A stretch of 64,000 nucleotides of DNA from an uncultured Hyphomonadaceae bacterium (GTDB taxonomy: Bacteria > Pseudomonadota > Alphaproteobacteria > Caulobacterales > Hyphomonadaceae), in assembly GCA_938084575.1 (NCBI GenBank), contig CALKFG010000007.1:62001-126000 (forward strand). Reading direction: 5' to 3'. The position numbers and the translations under genes were made by a program. Shown here one piece after another: positions 1-9,275 of this stretch. How positions within the stretch are numbered: the first letter of the stretch is position 1; each line of letters starts with the position of its first letter. The notes beneath the pieces were generated by a model. The model had not been told where the DNA came from. It was given only the letters and a program-made list of their open reading frames with translations, and made no database searches.

Positions 1-150
1 GTAGATTTAGACACGACGAAACTGGAACTGGTCTTGCAAGTTGTCTTCCACAAATCCCCCTTTGGGACACCGCATCGGTCGGGGCAGGAAGCTGATCTGT
101 GTTTTGCTGGGGGGGAGGATCAAAACTGAGATAGGAACTAGGACACCAAA

Positions 151-846
151 ATGGGTTTTCGGTCTGCCGACGATGCGCAAGGATTTTCAAAGTTTGTCCC
201 TGTCACAGAGCCTGTGGCAGGGGTGGGAACGAAATGGCAAAGGGCCATAAAGCGCACACTTGACCTTTTGGGCGCGGGTGGACTTCTGGTCTTTACACTC
301 CCGCTGGTCCTGCTGGCCAGTCTTCTGGTCTGGCTCCAGGATGGCCAAAACCCCCTGTTCTGCCAGAAACGCATTGGCCGCGGCGGACGCCGCTTCAAGG
401 TGTTCAAATTGCGGACCATGGTACCGGACGCCCAGTCAAAACTGCTGGACCTGCTCGATACCTACCCGTCTTTCCGCGAGGAATGGACTGCAACCCAGAA
501 ACTTGCGCAGGACCCAAGGATCACGGCGCTGGGCTGGTTCCTGCGACGGTCCTCGATTGATGAACTGCCTCAGCTCCTTAACGTTTTGCGGGGTGAAATG
601 TCTCTGGTCGGTCCCCGCCCGATCGTTCAGAGCGAGATTGAGCGCTATGGCCGGGCCTATCCGACTTATTGCAGCGTGATGCCGGGCCTGACAGGCGCCT
701 GGCAAGTCCACGGCCGCAGCGACACCAGCTATGCCGAGCGGGTCGCGATCGATGTCGCTTATGCAAACCGCTGGTCCGTCAAAGGCGACATTGGCATTCT
801 CCTGCGGACCATACCGGCCGTCTTTCTGCGTCGCGGCGCGCACTAG
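151..846 (+). CDS. Undecaprenyl-phosphate sugar phosphotransferase (ExoY/WbaP-type bacterial sugar transferase)
   Basis: This 231-residue protein should start a polysaccharide repeat unit by moving a sugar-1-phosphate onto undecaprenyl phosphate at the inner membrane. One membrane segment lies near residues 35-57. It is followed by the family signatures: KRIGRGGRRF and the FKLRTM element, DELPQLLNVLRGEMSLVGPRP in the middle, and GLTGAWQVHGR towards the end. It lacks the long multi-TM N-terminus of WbaP, so it is the short ExoY-like form. The ATG at 151 has a purine-rich stretch (aggaactagg) upstream. Its 3' end overlaps the convergent glycosyltransferase by 4 bp. The sugar specificity cannot be read from the sequence. 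Confidence 0.9.
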   Translation: MGFRSADDAQGFSKFVPVTEPVAGVGTKWQRAIKRTLDLLGAGGLLVFTLPLVLLASLLVWLQDGQNPLFCQKRIGRGGRRFKVFKLRTMVPDAQSKLLDLLDTYPSFREEWTATQKLAQDPRITALGWFLRRSSIDELPQLLNVLRGEMSLVGPRPIVQSEIERYGRAYPTYCSVMPGLTGAWQVHGRSDTSYAERVAIDVAYANRWSVKGDIGILLRTIPAVFLRRGAH

Positions 847-1808
847 GGCGGCTGTCCGACGTCCGGCCGGGACCGGCCGCGCAGCCTGCCGAAAACGACC
901 CTGAATGTCTCGGTCGGGGCGGCCAGAAATACGCCGACAGCGCGCAAGGCCGCGCCGTCCCGCCGGGCGCCCATCAGCTCCCAATTGACCCATTCCCGTC
1001 GTGATACAGCCAGAAAACCCCGCAAGGCCCGGCGCACCGCAGCTGACAGATCCGTTCGGGCCAGGAACACCTTATGCGCCGCGATCAGGCGGCGATGGTC
1101 TGCGCCGTGCTGGCGCCGGGAGGCCGAACCCGGACGCTGGACCAGATAATACCCCAGTGCATCGACCAGAACCCCGTGACCGCCATCAAGCAGAATACGC
1201 GTATAGAGCTCGTAATCTTCTCCGAACCGCAGCGCATCACGATAGGGGCGCGCCGGCTCTGCCAGCACACGACGGTCGATCAGAGGCTTGAGATAGCCGA
1301 GCTCTGAGCGCGCCTGATCGACCTGATAACATCGGCGAATGAACATCTCCGGCGTCAGACGGAGACGGCCCGGGGTTTTGCCGGGCCAGAGCAACCGCTC
1401 ACAGGTCTCGGGGCGGGCTTCGTCACTGAGCATGAGATTGTCCGCAACAAGGACCGCACCCGTCTCCTCGGCGACCCTAATAAGCGCCACCAGACGGCCT
1501 GGCGCCATGATGTCATCGCTGTCCAGCGGCGTAAACCAGGCCGCATTGCTGCGCTCCAGCGCCAGGTTCCGGGCCCTTGATGGCCCACCATTCTGCGGTG
1601 CCTGCAGGACCTGAACGTGGTCGAGTTCTGAGGCGACCCTCTGGGCCAGCCGGTAACTGTCATCCACCGAGCCATCATCGACGACAAGCACGTCACGCGT
1701 GAAGCCTGGCGGCATATCGCAGGCATGCGCACTGCGAATGGCCCGCTCAATCCGTTCGGCATCATTGAACAGGGGAATGACAATGGCGAGTTTTTTAGGG
1801 TCCAGCAT
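843..1808 (-). CDS. Family 2 glycosyltransferase
   Basis: This is a 321-residue GT-A fold glycosyltransferase, probably adding one sugar to a lipid-linked polysaccharide intermediate at the cytoplasmic face of the membrane. The N-terminus (LAIVIPLFNDAERIERAIRS) and the nucleotide-sugar binding motif VVDDGSVDDS are typical of GT2. So are the GGPSRARNLALE segment and the metal-binding PLDSDD motif near residue 98. The acceptor is unknown. It is convergent with the sugar transferase (4 bp overlap) and divergent from a second GT2 gene about 100 bp away. The C-terminal third is Arg-rich and not diagnostic. Confidence 0.85.
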   Translation of the reverse strand: MLDPKKLAIVIPLFNDAERIERAIRSAHACDMPPGFTRDVLVVDDGSVDDSYRLAQRVASELDHVQVLQAPQNGGPSRARNLALERSNAAWFTPLDSDDIMAPGRLVALIRVAEETGAVLVADNLMLSDEARPETCERLLWPGKTPGRLRLTPEMFIRRCYQVDQARSELGYLKPLIDRRVLAEPARPYRDALRFGEDYELYTRILLDGGHGVLVDALGYYLVQRPGSASRRQHGADHRRLIAAHKVFLARTDLSAAVRRALRGFLAVSRREWVNWELMGARRDGAALRAVGVFLAAPTETFRVVFGRLRGRSRPDVGQPP

Positions 1809-1907
1809 AGTCAGGCTCTCGGCAGGTCGGTCCCGCCGGTCTAGGGTGCAATTGGTAAGAGTCTCTCGGGCGGCCGAAGCCGGCCGGGAGCGGCGAAGGG
1901 ATACATC

Positions 1908-2858
1908 ATGTCAGGGATCATCGATATCTCCGTCATCATTCCGGCTTTTCAGGCCGAGGCGACCCTGACCGCCACCTTACAGTCTTGCCGGACCCAGACC
2001 CTGTCAACGATCGAGGTGATCATCGTGGACGATGCCTCGCCCCGTTCTCTGGGCGACATGGTCACAACCGCCACAGAAGGCGACCCACGCTTTCACTTTC
2101 ACCGGCTGCGCCGGAATCAGGGACCGGCCGGGGCACGCAATGCCGGCATGACGCACGCCCGGGGCACCTTCATCGCTGTGCTCGATGCAGATGACATGAT
2201 GGCACCCGGACGCCTCGAGCACCTTCACCAGCTGGCCGTGCAGACCGGGGCTGATATTGTTGCAGACAATTTGATCAGCCTGTCGGAACATCCTGATGGC
2301 TGGACCGGGGCCGCATTCCTGGCCCTCGACCCGGAGGGCCCGCCGCGCGAGGTCAGGCTGGCTGACCTGATGGAGTCCGGCCATCGGGGCGTTTTCACCC
2401 AGTCACTCGGCTATCTCAAGCCGGTCTTTCGAAGAGCCTTCCTCGACCGGCACAGCCTGTCCTACGAGACCGGGCTGCGCAACAGCGAGGACTATGTCTT
2501 TCTGGCCGAGGCACTGGTACGGAACGCCAAACTGGTTCTGAGCCCACGGCCCCTATATTATTACCGCCGACATGCGGCGTCATTGTCGCATCGGATTCAC
2601 CCGGTTGACGCGCAGCGCGCGGCCGATGCAGAGCACGCCTTTCGCAGCCGCCACCGGGGCCATTTGTCGGCCCGGGAACTGGCCGCCTCTCGCCGACGGC
2701 AGGTCGCTATGCGCGATATGGCACGGTTCGAGACCCTGATCATGCACGTCCGGTCCCGGGCTGTCCTGAACCTGTTCTGGACCCTGCTTCGGTATCCTGA
2801 GTCCTGTGTCGCCCATCTCCGCCGGATCGCAGGCATCCTCGCCCGGCGTTTGCGCTGA
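1908..2858 (+). CDS. Family 2 glycosyltransferase
   Basis: This 316-residue GT2 enzyme resembles the neighbouring divergent one in its signature blocks: ISVIIPAFQAEATL at the N-terminus, VIIVDDASPRS, GPAGARNAGM and VLDADDMMAPGRL. The two probably arose by duplication and act in the same polysaccharide pathway, but on different linkages. The shared MMAPGRL and IVADNL/LVADNL stretches support that. A C-terminal basic, weakly hydrophobic tail (about residues 280-316) may attach to the membrane. ATG 1908 begins the conserved domain at once, so the start is well supported. Confidence 0.85.
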   Translation: MSGIIDISVIIPAFQAEATLTATLQSCRTQTLSTIEVIIVDDASPRSLGDMVTTATEGDPRFHFHRLRRNQGPAGARNAGMTHARGTFIAVLDADDMMAPGRLEHLHQLAVQTGADIVADNLISLSEHPDGWTGAAFLALDPEGPPREVRLADLMESGHRGVFTQSLGYLKPVFRRAFLDRHSLSYETGLRNSEDYVFLAEALVRNAKLVLSPRPLYYYRRHAASLSHRIHPVDAQRAADAEHAFRSRHRGHLSARELAASRRRQVAMRDMARFETLIMHVRSRAVLNLFWTLLRYPESCVAHLRRIAGILARRLR

Positions 2859-2864
2859 GCCGGC

Positions 2865-3041
2865 TCAGAAAAATGCGCGGACGGCGTAGACGATGCCCGT
2901 CCAGCAGGACGCGCTCAAACCGACAATCAGGAACAGCCGTATCGCGGGTGGCCAGCGCTTAACTGCCTGCACGTGCACCTGTGGCGGACCTGCCGGTGTC
3001 ACCGACGGCGGCGGTAAGGTATTTTGCTGCCAATGCTCCAT
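2865..3041 (-). CDS. Small single-pass membrane protein, unknown function
   Basis: This 58-codon ORF lies in the gap between the GT2 gene and the Wzc-like gene. It encodes a Pro/Gln-rich N-terminal half followed by a Lys-Arg-Trp stop-transfer-like junction and one hydrophobic segment (about residues 35-56, including LFLIVGLSASCWTGIVYAV). That arrangement, rather than random translation, is why I list it. It follows the Wzc-like gene on the same strand by about 90 bp, so it may be co-transcribed. There is no strong Shine-Dalgarno sequence. I do not recognise a family. It could be an assembly or localisation partner of the polysaccharide machinery. Confidence 0.45.
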   Translation of the reverse strand: MEHWQQNTLPPPSVTPAGPPQVHVQAVKRWPPAIRLFLIVGLSASCWTGIVYAVRAFF

Positions 3042-3134
3042 CGCCGCACTCAGGACCTGACTTCCTTAAAAAGAGATTAAGTTCACCCCCGTCAGACTGA
3101 CGTGACTCGACCGCCTGGTCCAGAACATCAGGAC

Positions 3135-5657
3135 TCAGTCCCCGGATATTTTCTTTGCCGATGGGCGCGGCGTCATCCGTTTTACCGGCGCCGTGGCCTT
3201 AACCGTCCGGGCGGCCGGCACGCCCGCATCATTGGCCGAAGGCTCACCTTCCGGGGCCCCTGAGTCCTGAACCGGCGCACCCGGGATTTTGGCTGCTGCA
3301 GCCGGCTTGGCTCCGGCCCCTGAGACCGCAGGGCGCCGCCGGCGTTCAGGCGGGAGGGTCGGGATATCCGGTCGCGGGGCCTTGCCGCGGAACAGGCGCT
3401 TCCAAAAGCCCGGATCGCTGGCGTAATAGTTGCGGTAGGCCCGGTAATTCGCGGCGGGATCATAGCCATAGCGCCGGTTGGTCGTGTCCACCATATTCAG
3501 GGTGGCGCCCAGCAGGTCGGCCCCGAAGGCCTCCAGAATCTTGAGAGATTTCTTCACCGATGTCCGGTTGGAATGACGCCAGCGCACAACCAGAAGCGTC
3601 TTGTCCGACTTGCCGGCAATCACGCGGGCTTCCGCCATCAGCAGCAGGGGCCCGGTATCGATGATGATCAGGTCGAACCGCTTGCGCAGCTTCTCCAGCA
3701 GGCGGTCAAAGGCCAGGGTCCCGAAAACATCGTGAGGCGCGTGCCCGGTCCGGTTCAGGGGCAGGATGGTCAGGCTGGTTTCGGTATCCTTGCACAGGGC
3801 TTTGGCCAGGCTGCCCTTGCCGAACAGATGTTCAATCAGTCCGATCTCGGGGGTCAGGTCGAATGCCTCGGTCAGCTGCCGGCGACGGAAGTCCCCGTCA
3901 ATGACCAGTGTCCTCGTGCCGCTCATGGCCGACATGCGCGCAATGGCGACGCTGAGGCTGGTCTTGCCCTCATCGGCCAGAGACGAGGTCAGCGTCACCA
4001 CCCGGGATCCCCGATCAATGTCGGAAAAGGCTATAGCCGCACGAAGGTAGCGGACACTCTCGGCAAAGCTCGACAGCGGATTGTTGACCAGAAAATTGCC
4101 CGGCTGGCGATCCGGGGACTTCAGCAGCGGCAGGGACTTGATCAGGGGCACGGAGCCAATCACCGGCAGGCCGAGACGCTTTTCCAGATCGTCGGTATGG
4201 GTCACCTTGCCGTCAAAAATCTCTGCCATCACGGCAGCGCCAATGCCAAGCCCCAGACCGAGGACAAGGCCGAGCACCAGATTGATCAGCGTTTTGGGGG
4301 AACTCGGCCGGTTGGGAACCGCGGCCAGCGCCATAATGCGCGCATCCGGCCGGACAAGGTCGTTCTGCTCGCGGGTCTCTTTGAGCCGGTTGACGAACTC
4401 CGCATAGATGTCGCGGCTGGCCTCGGCTTCGCGTTCAAGCTCACGCAGGCGCACGAGCGAGGTATTGTTGCGGATCAGTTCCGCGCGATCGCGGCGGATC
4501 CGGGCATCAAGATCGTCGATCCGGTCCTGAGCCACCGCCACCTCTGCCTCGAGACTGGCGGTAATCCGCCGGACCTCGGCTTCGATCTGTCGCTCGATAT
4601 CGGCGGCCTGGCTGTTGGCAGCGACGAGATCGGGGTGCCGTGGCAGCAGGGTCGCCTCAAGCTCGGCGACGCGCCGCAGGAGCTCGGATCTCTGATTCTT
4701 CAATGCCGTCACGACCGGGGAGTCGAGAACTTCGGCGATCGTATCGACACCGGCCCCGCTGGCCAGCTGCCGCCGCATGCTGTCATAACGGGCCCGGACC
4801 CGGTCAAGGTCGGCCGACAGCCCGATTTTCTGCTGCTGCAGGGTCTGGATGCTGGTTTCGGTCAGCGTCGTGCCCTGCGCGGCCAGAAGCCCGGATGCCG
4901 TGCGGTAGCTTTCCACCTCGGCCTCTTTCTCACTGACCTCCTGGCGCAGCGCCTCGACCCGGTCGCCAAGCCAGGCCGTCGCCGTGCGGGTTGCATCGAG
5001 CCGGGCCTCGAGCTGATCGACCCGGTATTGCTCGGCAACCGCATTGGCCAGCCGGGCTGCGGTTTCCGGCGACTCGCTGGTGACGGTTATCTCGATCAGA
5101 TAGGTGGTGCCGAGACGGGAAACCGACAGCTTGCCGGCCAGCAGTCCGATCATGATGTCCTCAAGCCGCCGGGCATCCTGCTCGGGCGTTGACGCCACCG
5201 CAGCGGCCGGCTGACGCGGCGGGGCGGAGATCCAGGCCTTGACCCGGTCCAGAATGCCGGGCGGCTGGGGATCCAGAAAGGGATTAAACTCCGGATCCTC
5301 GGCCAGCCCCTCGGCAGTCACCACCCGGCGCAGCAGGCCGGGCGAGGCAATCACCTCGACTTCCGTATCCATGATCGCGGTGCTGATGGAGATGCCGCTA
5401 TACACGCTGCCCAGATCAATGACATTGGCCTGATTGGTATCGACAATCACGGTTGCGGTGGCCCGGTAAAGCGGCGTCTGGCCAAGGGTGTAATGCGCGG
5501 CGATGAGGAAAACTGCCGCAACGATGACGCCAATCAGCCAGATCCGGCGCAGAAGCAGCCCGACCAGAGACGGAATATCCATCCGCACCGGACCGCGATA
5601 ATTGTCCGGCTCGCGCAGCGCCTGGTCCGGCAATTCGATGCTAAGGATTTTTGTCAC
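3135..5657 (-). CDS. Polysaccharide copolymerase / BY-type tyrosine autokinase (Wzc/GumC-like)
   Basis: This 840-residue inner-membrane protein would control chain length and export of the polysaccharide. An N-terminal membrane segment (about residues 38-58) is followed by a long periplasmic coiled-coil Wzz domain and a second membrane segment (about 455-480) preceded by the Pro-rich NRPSSPKT motif. The cytoplasmic kinase domain has Walker A (SLADEGKTS, near 555), Walker A' (VIDGDFRRR) and Walker B (LIIIDTGPLL). A tyrosine cluster at about 729-745 (RRYGYD, YRAYRNYY) is the expected autophosphorylation site. Unusually for the family, about 80 Pro/Ala/Lys-rich residues follow it. It lies 71 bp downstream of the outer-membrane barrel gene, probably in one operon. 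Confidence 0.92.
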   Translation of the reverse strand: MTKILSIELPDQALREPDNYRGPVRMDIPSLVGLLLRRIWLIGVIVAAVFLIAAHYTLGQTPLYRATATVIVDTNQANVIDLGSVYSGISISTAIMDTEVEVIASPGLLRRVVTAEGLAEDPEFNPFLDPQPPGILDRVKAWISAPPRQPAAAVASTPEQDARRLEDIMIGLLAGKLSVSRLGTTYLIEITVTSESPETAARLANAVAEQYRVDQLEARLDATRTATAWLGDRVEALRQEVSEKEAEVESYRTASGLLAAQGTTLTETSIQTLQQQKIGLSADLDRVRARYDSMRRQLASGAGVDTIAEVLDSPVVTALKNQRSELLRRVAELEATLLPRHPDLVAANSQAADIERQIEAEVRRITASLEAEVAVAQDRIDDLDARIRRDRAELIRNNTSLVRLRELEREAEASRDIYAEFVNRLKETREQNDLVRPDARIMALAAVPNRPSSPKTLINLVLGLVLGLGLGIGAAVMAEIFDGKVTHTDDLEKRLGLPVIGSVPLIKSLPLLKSPDRQPGNFLVNNPLSSFAESVRYLRAAIAFSDIDRGSRVVTLTSSLADEGKTSLSVAIARMSAMSGTRTLVIDGDFRRRQLTEAFDLTPEIGLIEHLFGKGSLAKALCKDTETSLTILPLNRTGHAPHDVFGTLAFDRLLEKLRKRFDLIIIDTGPLLLMAEARVIAGKSDKTLLVVRWRHSNRTSVKKSLKILEAFGADLLGATLNMVDTTNRRYGYDPAANYRAYRNYYASDPGFWKRLFRGKAPRPDIPTLPPERRRRPAVSGAGAKPAAAAKIPGAPVQDSGAPEGEPSANDAGVPAARTVKATAPVKRMTPRPSAKKISGD

Positions 5658-5728
5658 AGCGAAACATCATACTTTCTAAAATTACGTCCGGATCACGCCG
5701 CACGCTGGCCCCGCCGGACCCGTCCCGC

Positions 5729-7009
5729 TCAGGGATAGAGCCGCAGCGATACACCGATAATGGTATTGTCATAGGTCCGGCCGGTCGCCGCTGCCGTCCC
5801 GCTGACATCCCGGGAGACATGACGGACGAAGCCATCCAGATGCATGTGACGGTTCAGCTTGTACAGGGTCAGAAAACCGAACTCCGACACCTCGTCCTGG
5901 CGGTCAATATCATCATAATCCTCATTCAGCAGGCGTCCCGACAGGCGCAGCAGGATGTTGCGGCGCAATTCGTGATCCAGCTCGAGGCCAAAGGAGGTCT
6001 GGACAGCAGACGCGCTTTCCCGCAGGCCGAGATCAACAGTTCGGCGTCCTGCAGACACCGTAACATTGGTCAGCTGGCTGGCAAACCAGGTCACGCGACC
6101 ATCGACCGACAGGCCATCCTTATCGGCAAAGAAGGCATCTTTTTGCCGGTCATTGAACAGGCCGACGCCGACCTGCCCCCGCAGCAGCGCCTGAGTTTCG
6201 AAATCCACCCCGGCCGACAGGATGTAGCCGTCACTGTCACGATTGCGCGCCACGCCGTCTATCACGACCTCGTCATCATAATCCGCCTGATAGGCAACCG
6301 CCTGGCCGAAAACGGCCACATTGGGGGTGACACCATAGTCCAGGCGTCCCCGGAGACGGGTATAGGTCCGGTCGCGAAAATCCTGATCGACTTTGGTCGA
6401 TGAGCCCAGCAGCTCGGCATCCTTATAATCTTCCTGCAGCAGGCCAATACCCGCCACCGCCCGTATGCGGCCGGTCTGGTAGTGCGCGTCGACACCGGTA
6501 TCGAGCCGCTCAAGCTCGATCGGTTTCTTGGTCCCGAAGGAGGCGACATAATCCTGACGACTCTCTGACAGCCAGCCATATGAGGCGCGCGGCGCAATCC
6601 AGGCCTTCCCCGTGGCATCGATGCGCCCTTCCGCGCCGATCAAGCTGGATGAATTCGACGTCCCCTGATTGTCCAGATACTCATTGCGGTAAGAGCTCGC
6701 GAACAGGGACACGCGGTTGCGGCTCCAGTCCGAGTCCGCCCGCACTTTCGCGCCAAGCCGCACAATGACGTCGGAAACCTCATCCTGCGAGGACGCGAAC
6801 GCATTCGAGACGCTCATCACGCCAAGCTCGGCCTCGGGCCGCAACAGAAAAGACCCGGCCCGTTTCGCGACCGGATCGTAATCGGGCTGGGCGCGGTCAG
6901 CGACCGCTTCATACTTGTCCCGGCTGAAATAATCCTGCTGCGCCTGCGCCGACGCGGCCGCAAGACAGGCAAGGGCTGAAAGACAAATCAGGCGTGAAAC
7001 ATGTGTCAT
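5729..7009 (-). CDS. Outer-membrane beta-barrel protein of the polysaccharide locus
   Basis: This 426-residue protein has a clear Sec signal peptide (residues 1 to about 24, ending ASAQAQQ). Alternating hydrophobic/aromatic strands follow, ending with a C-terminal ISLRLYP-like strand with a penultimate aromatic residue, as in outer-membrane barrels. It resembles the barrel proteins often encoded with Wzc-type copolymerases (VpsM/EpsL-like group) and may be the secretion pore or a partner of it. No Wza-type lipoprotein is seen nearby. The gene precedes the copolymerase on the same strand and is divergent from the GT4 gene. Substrate and exact family are unproven. Confidence 0.75.
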   Translation of the reverse strand: MTHVSRLICLSALACLAAASAQAQQDYFSRDKYEAVADRAQPDYDPVAKRAGSFLLRPEAELGVMSVSNAFASSQDEVSDVIVRLGAKVRADSDWSRNRVSLFASSYRNEYLDNQGTSNSSSLIGAEGRIDATGKAWIAPRASYGWLSESRQDYVASFGTKKPIELERLDTGVDAHYQTGRIRAVAGIGLLQEDYKDAELLGSSTKVDQDFRDRTYTRLRGRLDYGVTPNVAVFGQAVAYQADYDDEVVIDGVARNRDSDGYILSAGVDFETQALLRGQVGVGLFNDRQKDAFFADKDGLSVDGRVTWFASQLTNVTVSAGRRTVDLGLRESASAVQTSFGLELDHELRRNILLRLSGRLLNEDYDDIDRQDEVSEFGFLTLYKLNRHMHLDGFVRHVSRDVSGTAAATGRTYDNTIIGVSLRLYP

Positions 7010-7125
7010 TTTGCACCTTCAAAGACTAAAAGACCCGAATGGGCCAGCTTGTTGGATCGATATGCAACACCCATACCACAGATTGGCCTCCAGAACTGTG
7101 ACCCCAATGCCGCGCACACCGGTCA

Positions 7126-7145
7126 TTTTTGGCCGCCGCCAAAAA
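7126..7145. repeat. Perfect inverted repeat in divergent promoter region
   Basis: TTTTTGGC-CGCC-GCCAAAAA is a perfect 8-bp inverted repeat with a 4-bp loop, about 117 bp upstream of the barrel gene and about 107 bp upstream of the GT4 start. Its position between two divergent genes suits an operator. It could also form a short hairpin. No known regulator is assigned. The rest of the 7010-7251 interval shows nothing I can name. Confidence 0.4.
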
Positions 7146-7251
7146 CCGCCAGACCGCGCGCTGATGCAGATACAGGCAAGGCGGCGAAAACGCTGTCCTT
7201 TCCCTGAGGGGAGAGTTGATCTCGCGCCGGCAACGACTAGTCAGGCGGATC

Positions 7252-8553
7252 ATGGCGTTTCATCCTTCTCCCACGGACAGCGTCCCGTCGCCCACGCCCG
7301 CCCGCACCGCGGACCGGCCGCTGAGGATCGCGATCCTGTCCTATCGGTCTGACCCGCGTGTCGGCGGACAGGGCGTCTATGTGGATTATCTGTCGCAGGC
7401 GCTGGTCGCCTGCGGGCACCAGGTGACGGTGATTTCCGGCCCGCCCTATCCGGACCTGACGCCAGGGGTCGACTGTGTCCGCCTGCCCTCCCTCGACCTC
7501 TATGCCCAGCCCCATAAGGGGCATTACGCCCTGCGGCCGCATCATCTTCTGAGCCCGACCGACACGTATGAATATTTCGGCCATTTGTCCGGAAAATTTG
7601 TCGAACCCTACACCTTCGGCCAGCGCGCCGGGCGCTGGCTGCGGCGCCATGGCAAGGCATTTGATGTGCTGCTTGACAATCAGGGCCTGTCACAGGGCGT
7701 CCTGCGGGCCAGCCGGGCCTGCACGCTGCCTCTGGTCACCATGATCCATCACCCGATCACTGAGGATCGGCGCCTCGCCCTCGCGGCCGCACCAGACACG
7801 CTGCACCGCCTGCTGGTGCGGCGCTGGTATGCCTTTCACCACATGCAGCTTCGGGTCGCCCGAAAAGCCGGCCCCATCGTGTCGCCGTCCGAGAGTGCGC
7901 GGCGGCATATTGCCGGCGCATTCAACCTGCCGCTCGATCGCATCACCGCCATTCCGCTGGGCGTTGACCGGGCCGCCTTTCGGCCCGCACCGGGCCTCGC
8001 CCGGGACTCGCGGCGGATCATCACGACGGCGAGCGCGGACGTTCCGCTCAAAGGCCTGCGGTTTTTGATCGACGCCTTTGCCCGCCTGCTGGACGAATTT
8101 GCCGATGCGGAGCTGACCGTGATCGGTACGTTGCGGGAGGGTGCCACAGCAGACCGGATCCGGGCGCTTGGCCTGGGCGACCGGATCCGGTTCCGGTCCG
8201 GCCTCAGCCGCGCTGAGCTGGCCCGCGAGTTTCAGACGGCATCGCTGCTGGTCTCACCATCCCTGTATGAGGGCTTCGGCCTGCCCGCCGCCGAGGCAAT
8301 GAGCTGTGGCACCCCGGTCATCGTGACCGATGGCGGGGCCTTGCCGGAAGTCGCCGGGTCCGCCGGCCTTGTGGTCCCCCGCGGCGCACCCGACGCCCTG
8401 GCCGATGCAATTGCCGGCCTGCTGCGCGATGAAACACGGCGCCAGGCCGTCGGTGAGGCCTGCCTCGCCCGGGCAGAGATGCATTTTGACTGGTCTCGGA
8501 TCGCCCCGCGCTATCAGGCCCTGTTTGAAGACGTGATCGCGGCCTCATGCTGA
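7252..8553 (+). CDS. Family 4 glycosyltransferase
   Basis: This is a 433-residue GT-B glycosyltransferase. The N-terminal Rossmann domain begins with LRIAILSYRSDPRVGGQGVYVDYL. The C-terminal donor-binding domain contains the GT4 signature: LVSPSLYEGFGLPAAEAMSCGTPV and the EGFGLP/E pair around residue 335. I chose ATG 7252; an in-frame TTG at 7216 would add 12 residues. It overlaps the next methyltransferase gene by 7 bp and begins a four-gene glycosyltransferase-methyltransferase-cyclase-like set. The product may be a glycosylated lipid or terpenoid rather than bulk polysaccharide, but that is inference. Confidence 0.85.
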   Translation: MAFHPSPTDSVPSPTPARTADRPLRIAILSYRSDPRVGGQGVYVDYLSQALVACGHQVTVISGPPYPDLTPGVDCVRLPSLDLYAQPHKGHYALRPHHLLSPTDTYEYFGHLSGKFVEPYTFGQRAGRWLRRHGKAFDVLLDNQGLSQGVLRASRACTLPLVTMIHHPITEDRRLALAAAPDTLHRLLVRRWYAFHHMQLRVARKAGPIVSPSESARRHIAGAFNLPLDRITAIPLGVDRAAFRPAPGLARDSRRIITTASADVPLKGLRFLIDAFARLLDEFADAELTVIGTLREGATADRIRALGLGDRIRFRSGLSRAELAREFQTASLLVSPSLYEGFGLPAAEAMSCGTPVIVTDGGALPEVAGSAGLVVPRGAPDALADAIAGLLRDETRRQAVGEACLARAEMHFDWSRIAPRYQALFEDVIAASC

Positions 8554-9275
8554 CGGTACGATTCAACAGGCTCGGCCTTAAGCGCGGCGACTGGGTGCTG
8601 GACCTTGGCTGTGGGACCGGGCGTCACGTGCATGGCCTGCACATGCTGGGCGAGGTCAATGCGGTCGGGGTCGACCTCGACACCGAGGCGCTGGAAGAAG
8701 CCAGGACGGGCCTTCTGAGCTTGCCCCAAGGGCCGGCTGAAGGCGGCCTGATCACCCGTTTCGACCGCGCGGATGCCTTGCAGCTTCCCTATGCCGACGA
8801 CGCCTTCGACGCGGTGATCTGTTCCGAAGTGCTCGAACATATCGGACCGTATGATCAGGTTCTTGCCGAGATCCGCCGGGTCCTGAAACCGACGGGCCGC
8901 CTGTGCGTCAGCGTGCCCCGTGCCTGGCCGGAGCGCCTCTGCTGGCGTCTGGCCCCGCCGCCGCACGGCTATGCCCATGAACCGGGCGGGCATATTCGGA
9001 TATTCGATCGGATCGATCTAAAAATTTCAATATCAAACAAGGGGTTTAACTATGCCGGCCGCCATTATGCCCATGCCCTCCACAGCCCGTACTGGTGGCT
9101 GAAATGCCTGTTCTGGTCGCGCCGGGATGACCATCCCCTGATCCGCGCCTACCATCGTGTCCTGGTCTGGGACCTGATGAAACGGCCCCGGATCACCCGC
9201 CTGCTGGATGCCCTGCTCAATCCGGTCATGGGGAAGAGCCTCGTGATGTATTTCGGACCCGAGACCCGATCATGA
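8547..9275 (+). CDS. Class I SAM-dependent methyltransferase
   Basis: This is a 242-residue Rossmann-fold methyltransferase (Methyltransf_11 type). Motif I is VLDLGCGTGRHVHG near residues 16-29, the acidic loop is GVDLDTEAL, and motif IV is FDAVICSEVLEHI. The gene starts inside the end of the GT4 gene (7 bp overlap) and overlaps the next gene by 4 bp, so the three are translationally coupled. The methyl acceptor is not evident. Comparable GT / methyltransferase / cyclase-like / methyltransferase sets occur in other bacteria, but their product is not established to my knowledge. Confidence 0.82.
   Translation: MLTVRFNRLGLKRGDWVLDLGCGTGRHVHGLHMLGEVNAVGVDLDTEALEEARTGLLSLPQGPAEGGLITRFDRADALQLPYADDAFDAVICSEVLEHIGPYDQVLAEIRRVLKPTGRLCVSVPRAWPERLCWRLAPPPHGYAHEPGGHIRIFDRIDLKISISNKGFNYAGRHYAHALHSPYWWLKCLFWSRRDDHPLIRAYHRVLVWDLMKRPRITRLLDALLNPVMGKSLVMYFGPETRS

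Noticed and set aside
3573-5192. 539-codon open frame antisense to the Wzc-like gene
   Set aside because: The opposite strand has clear kinase and Wzz domains. The antisense product has no domain and reflects the high-GC codon bias of the real gene.
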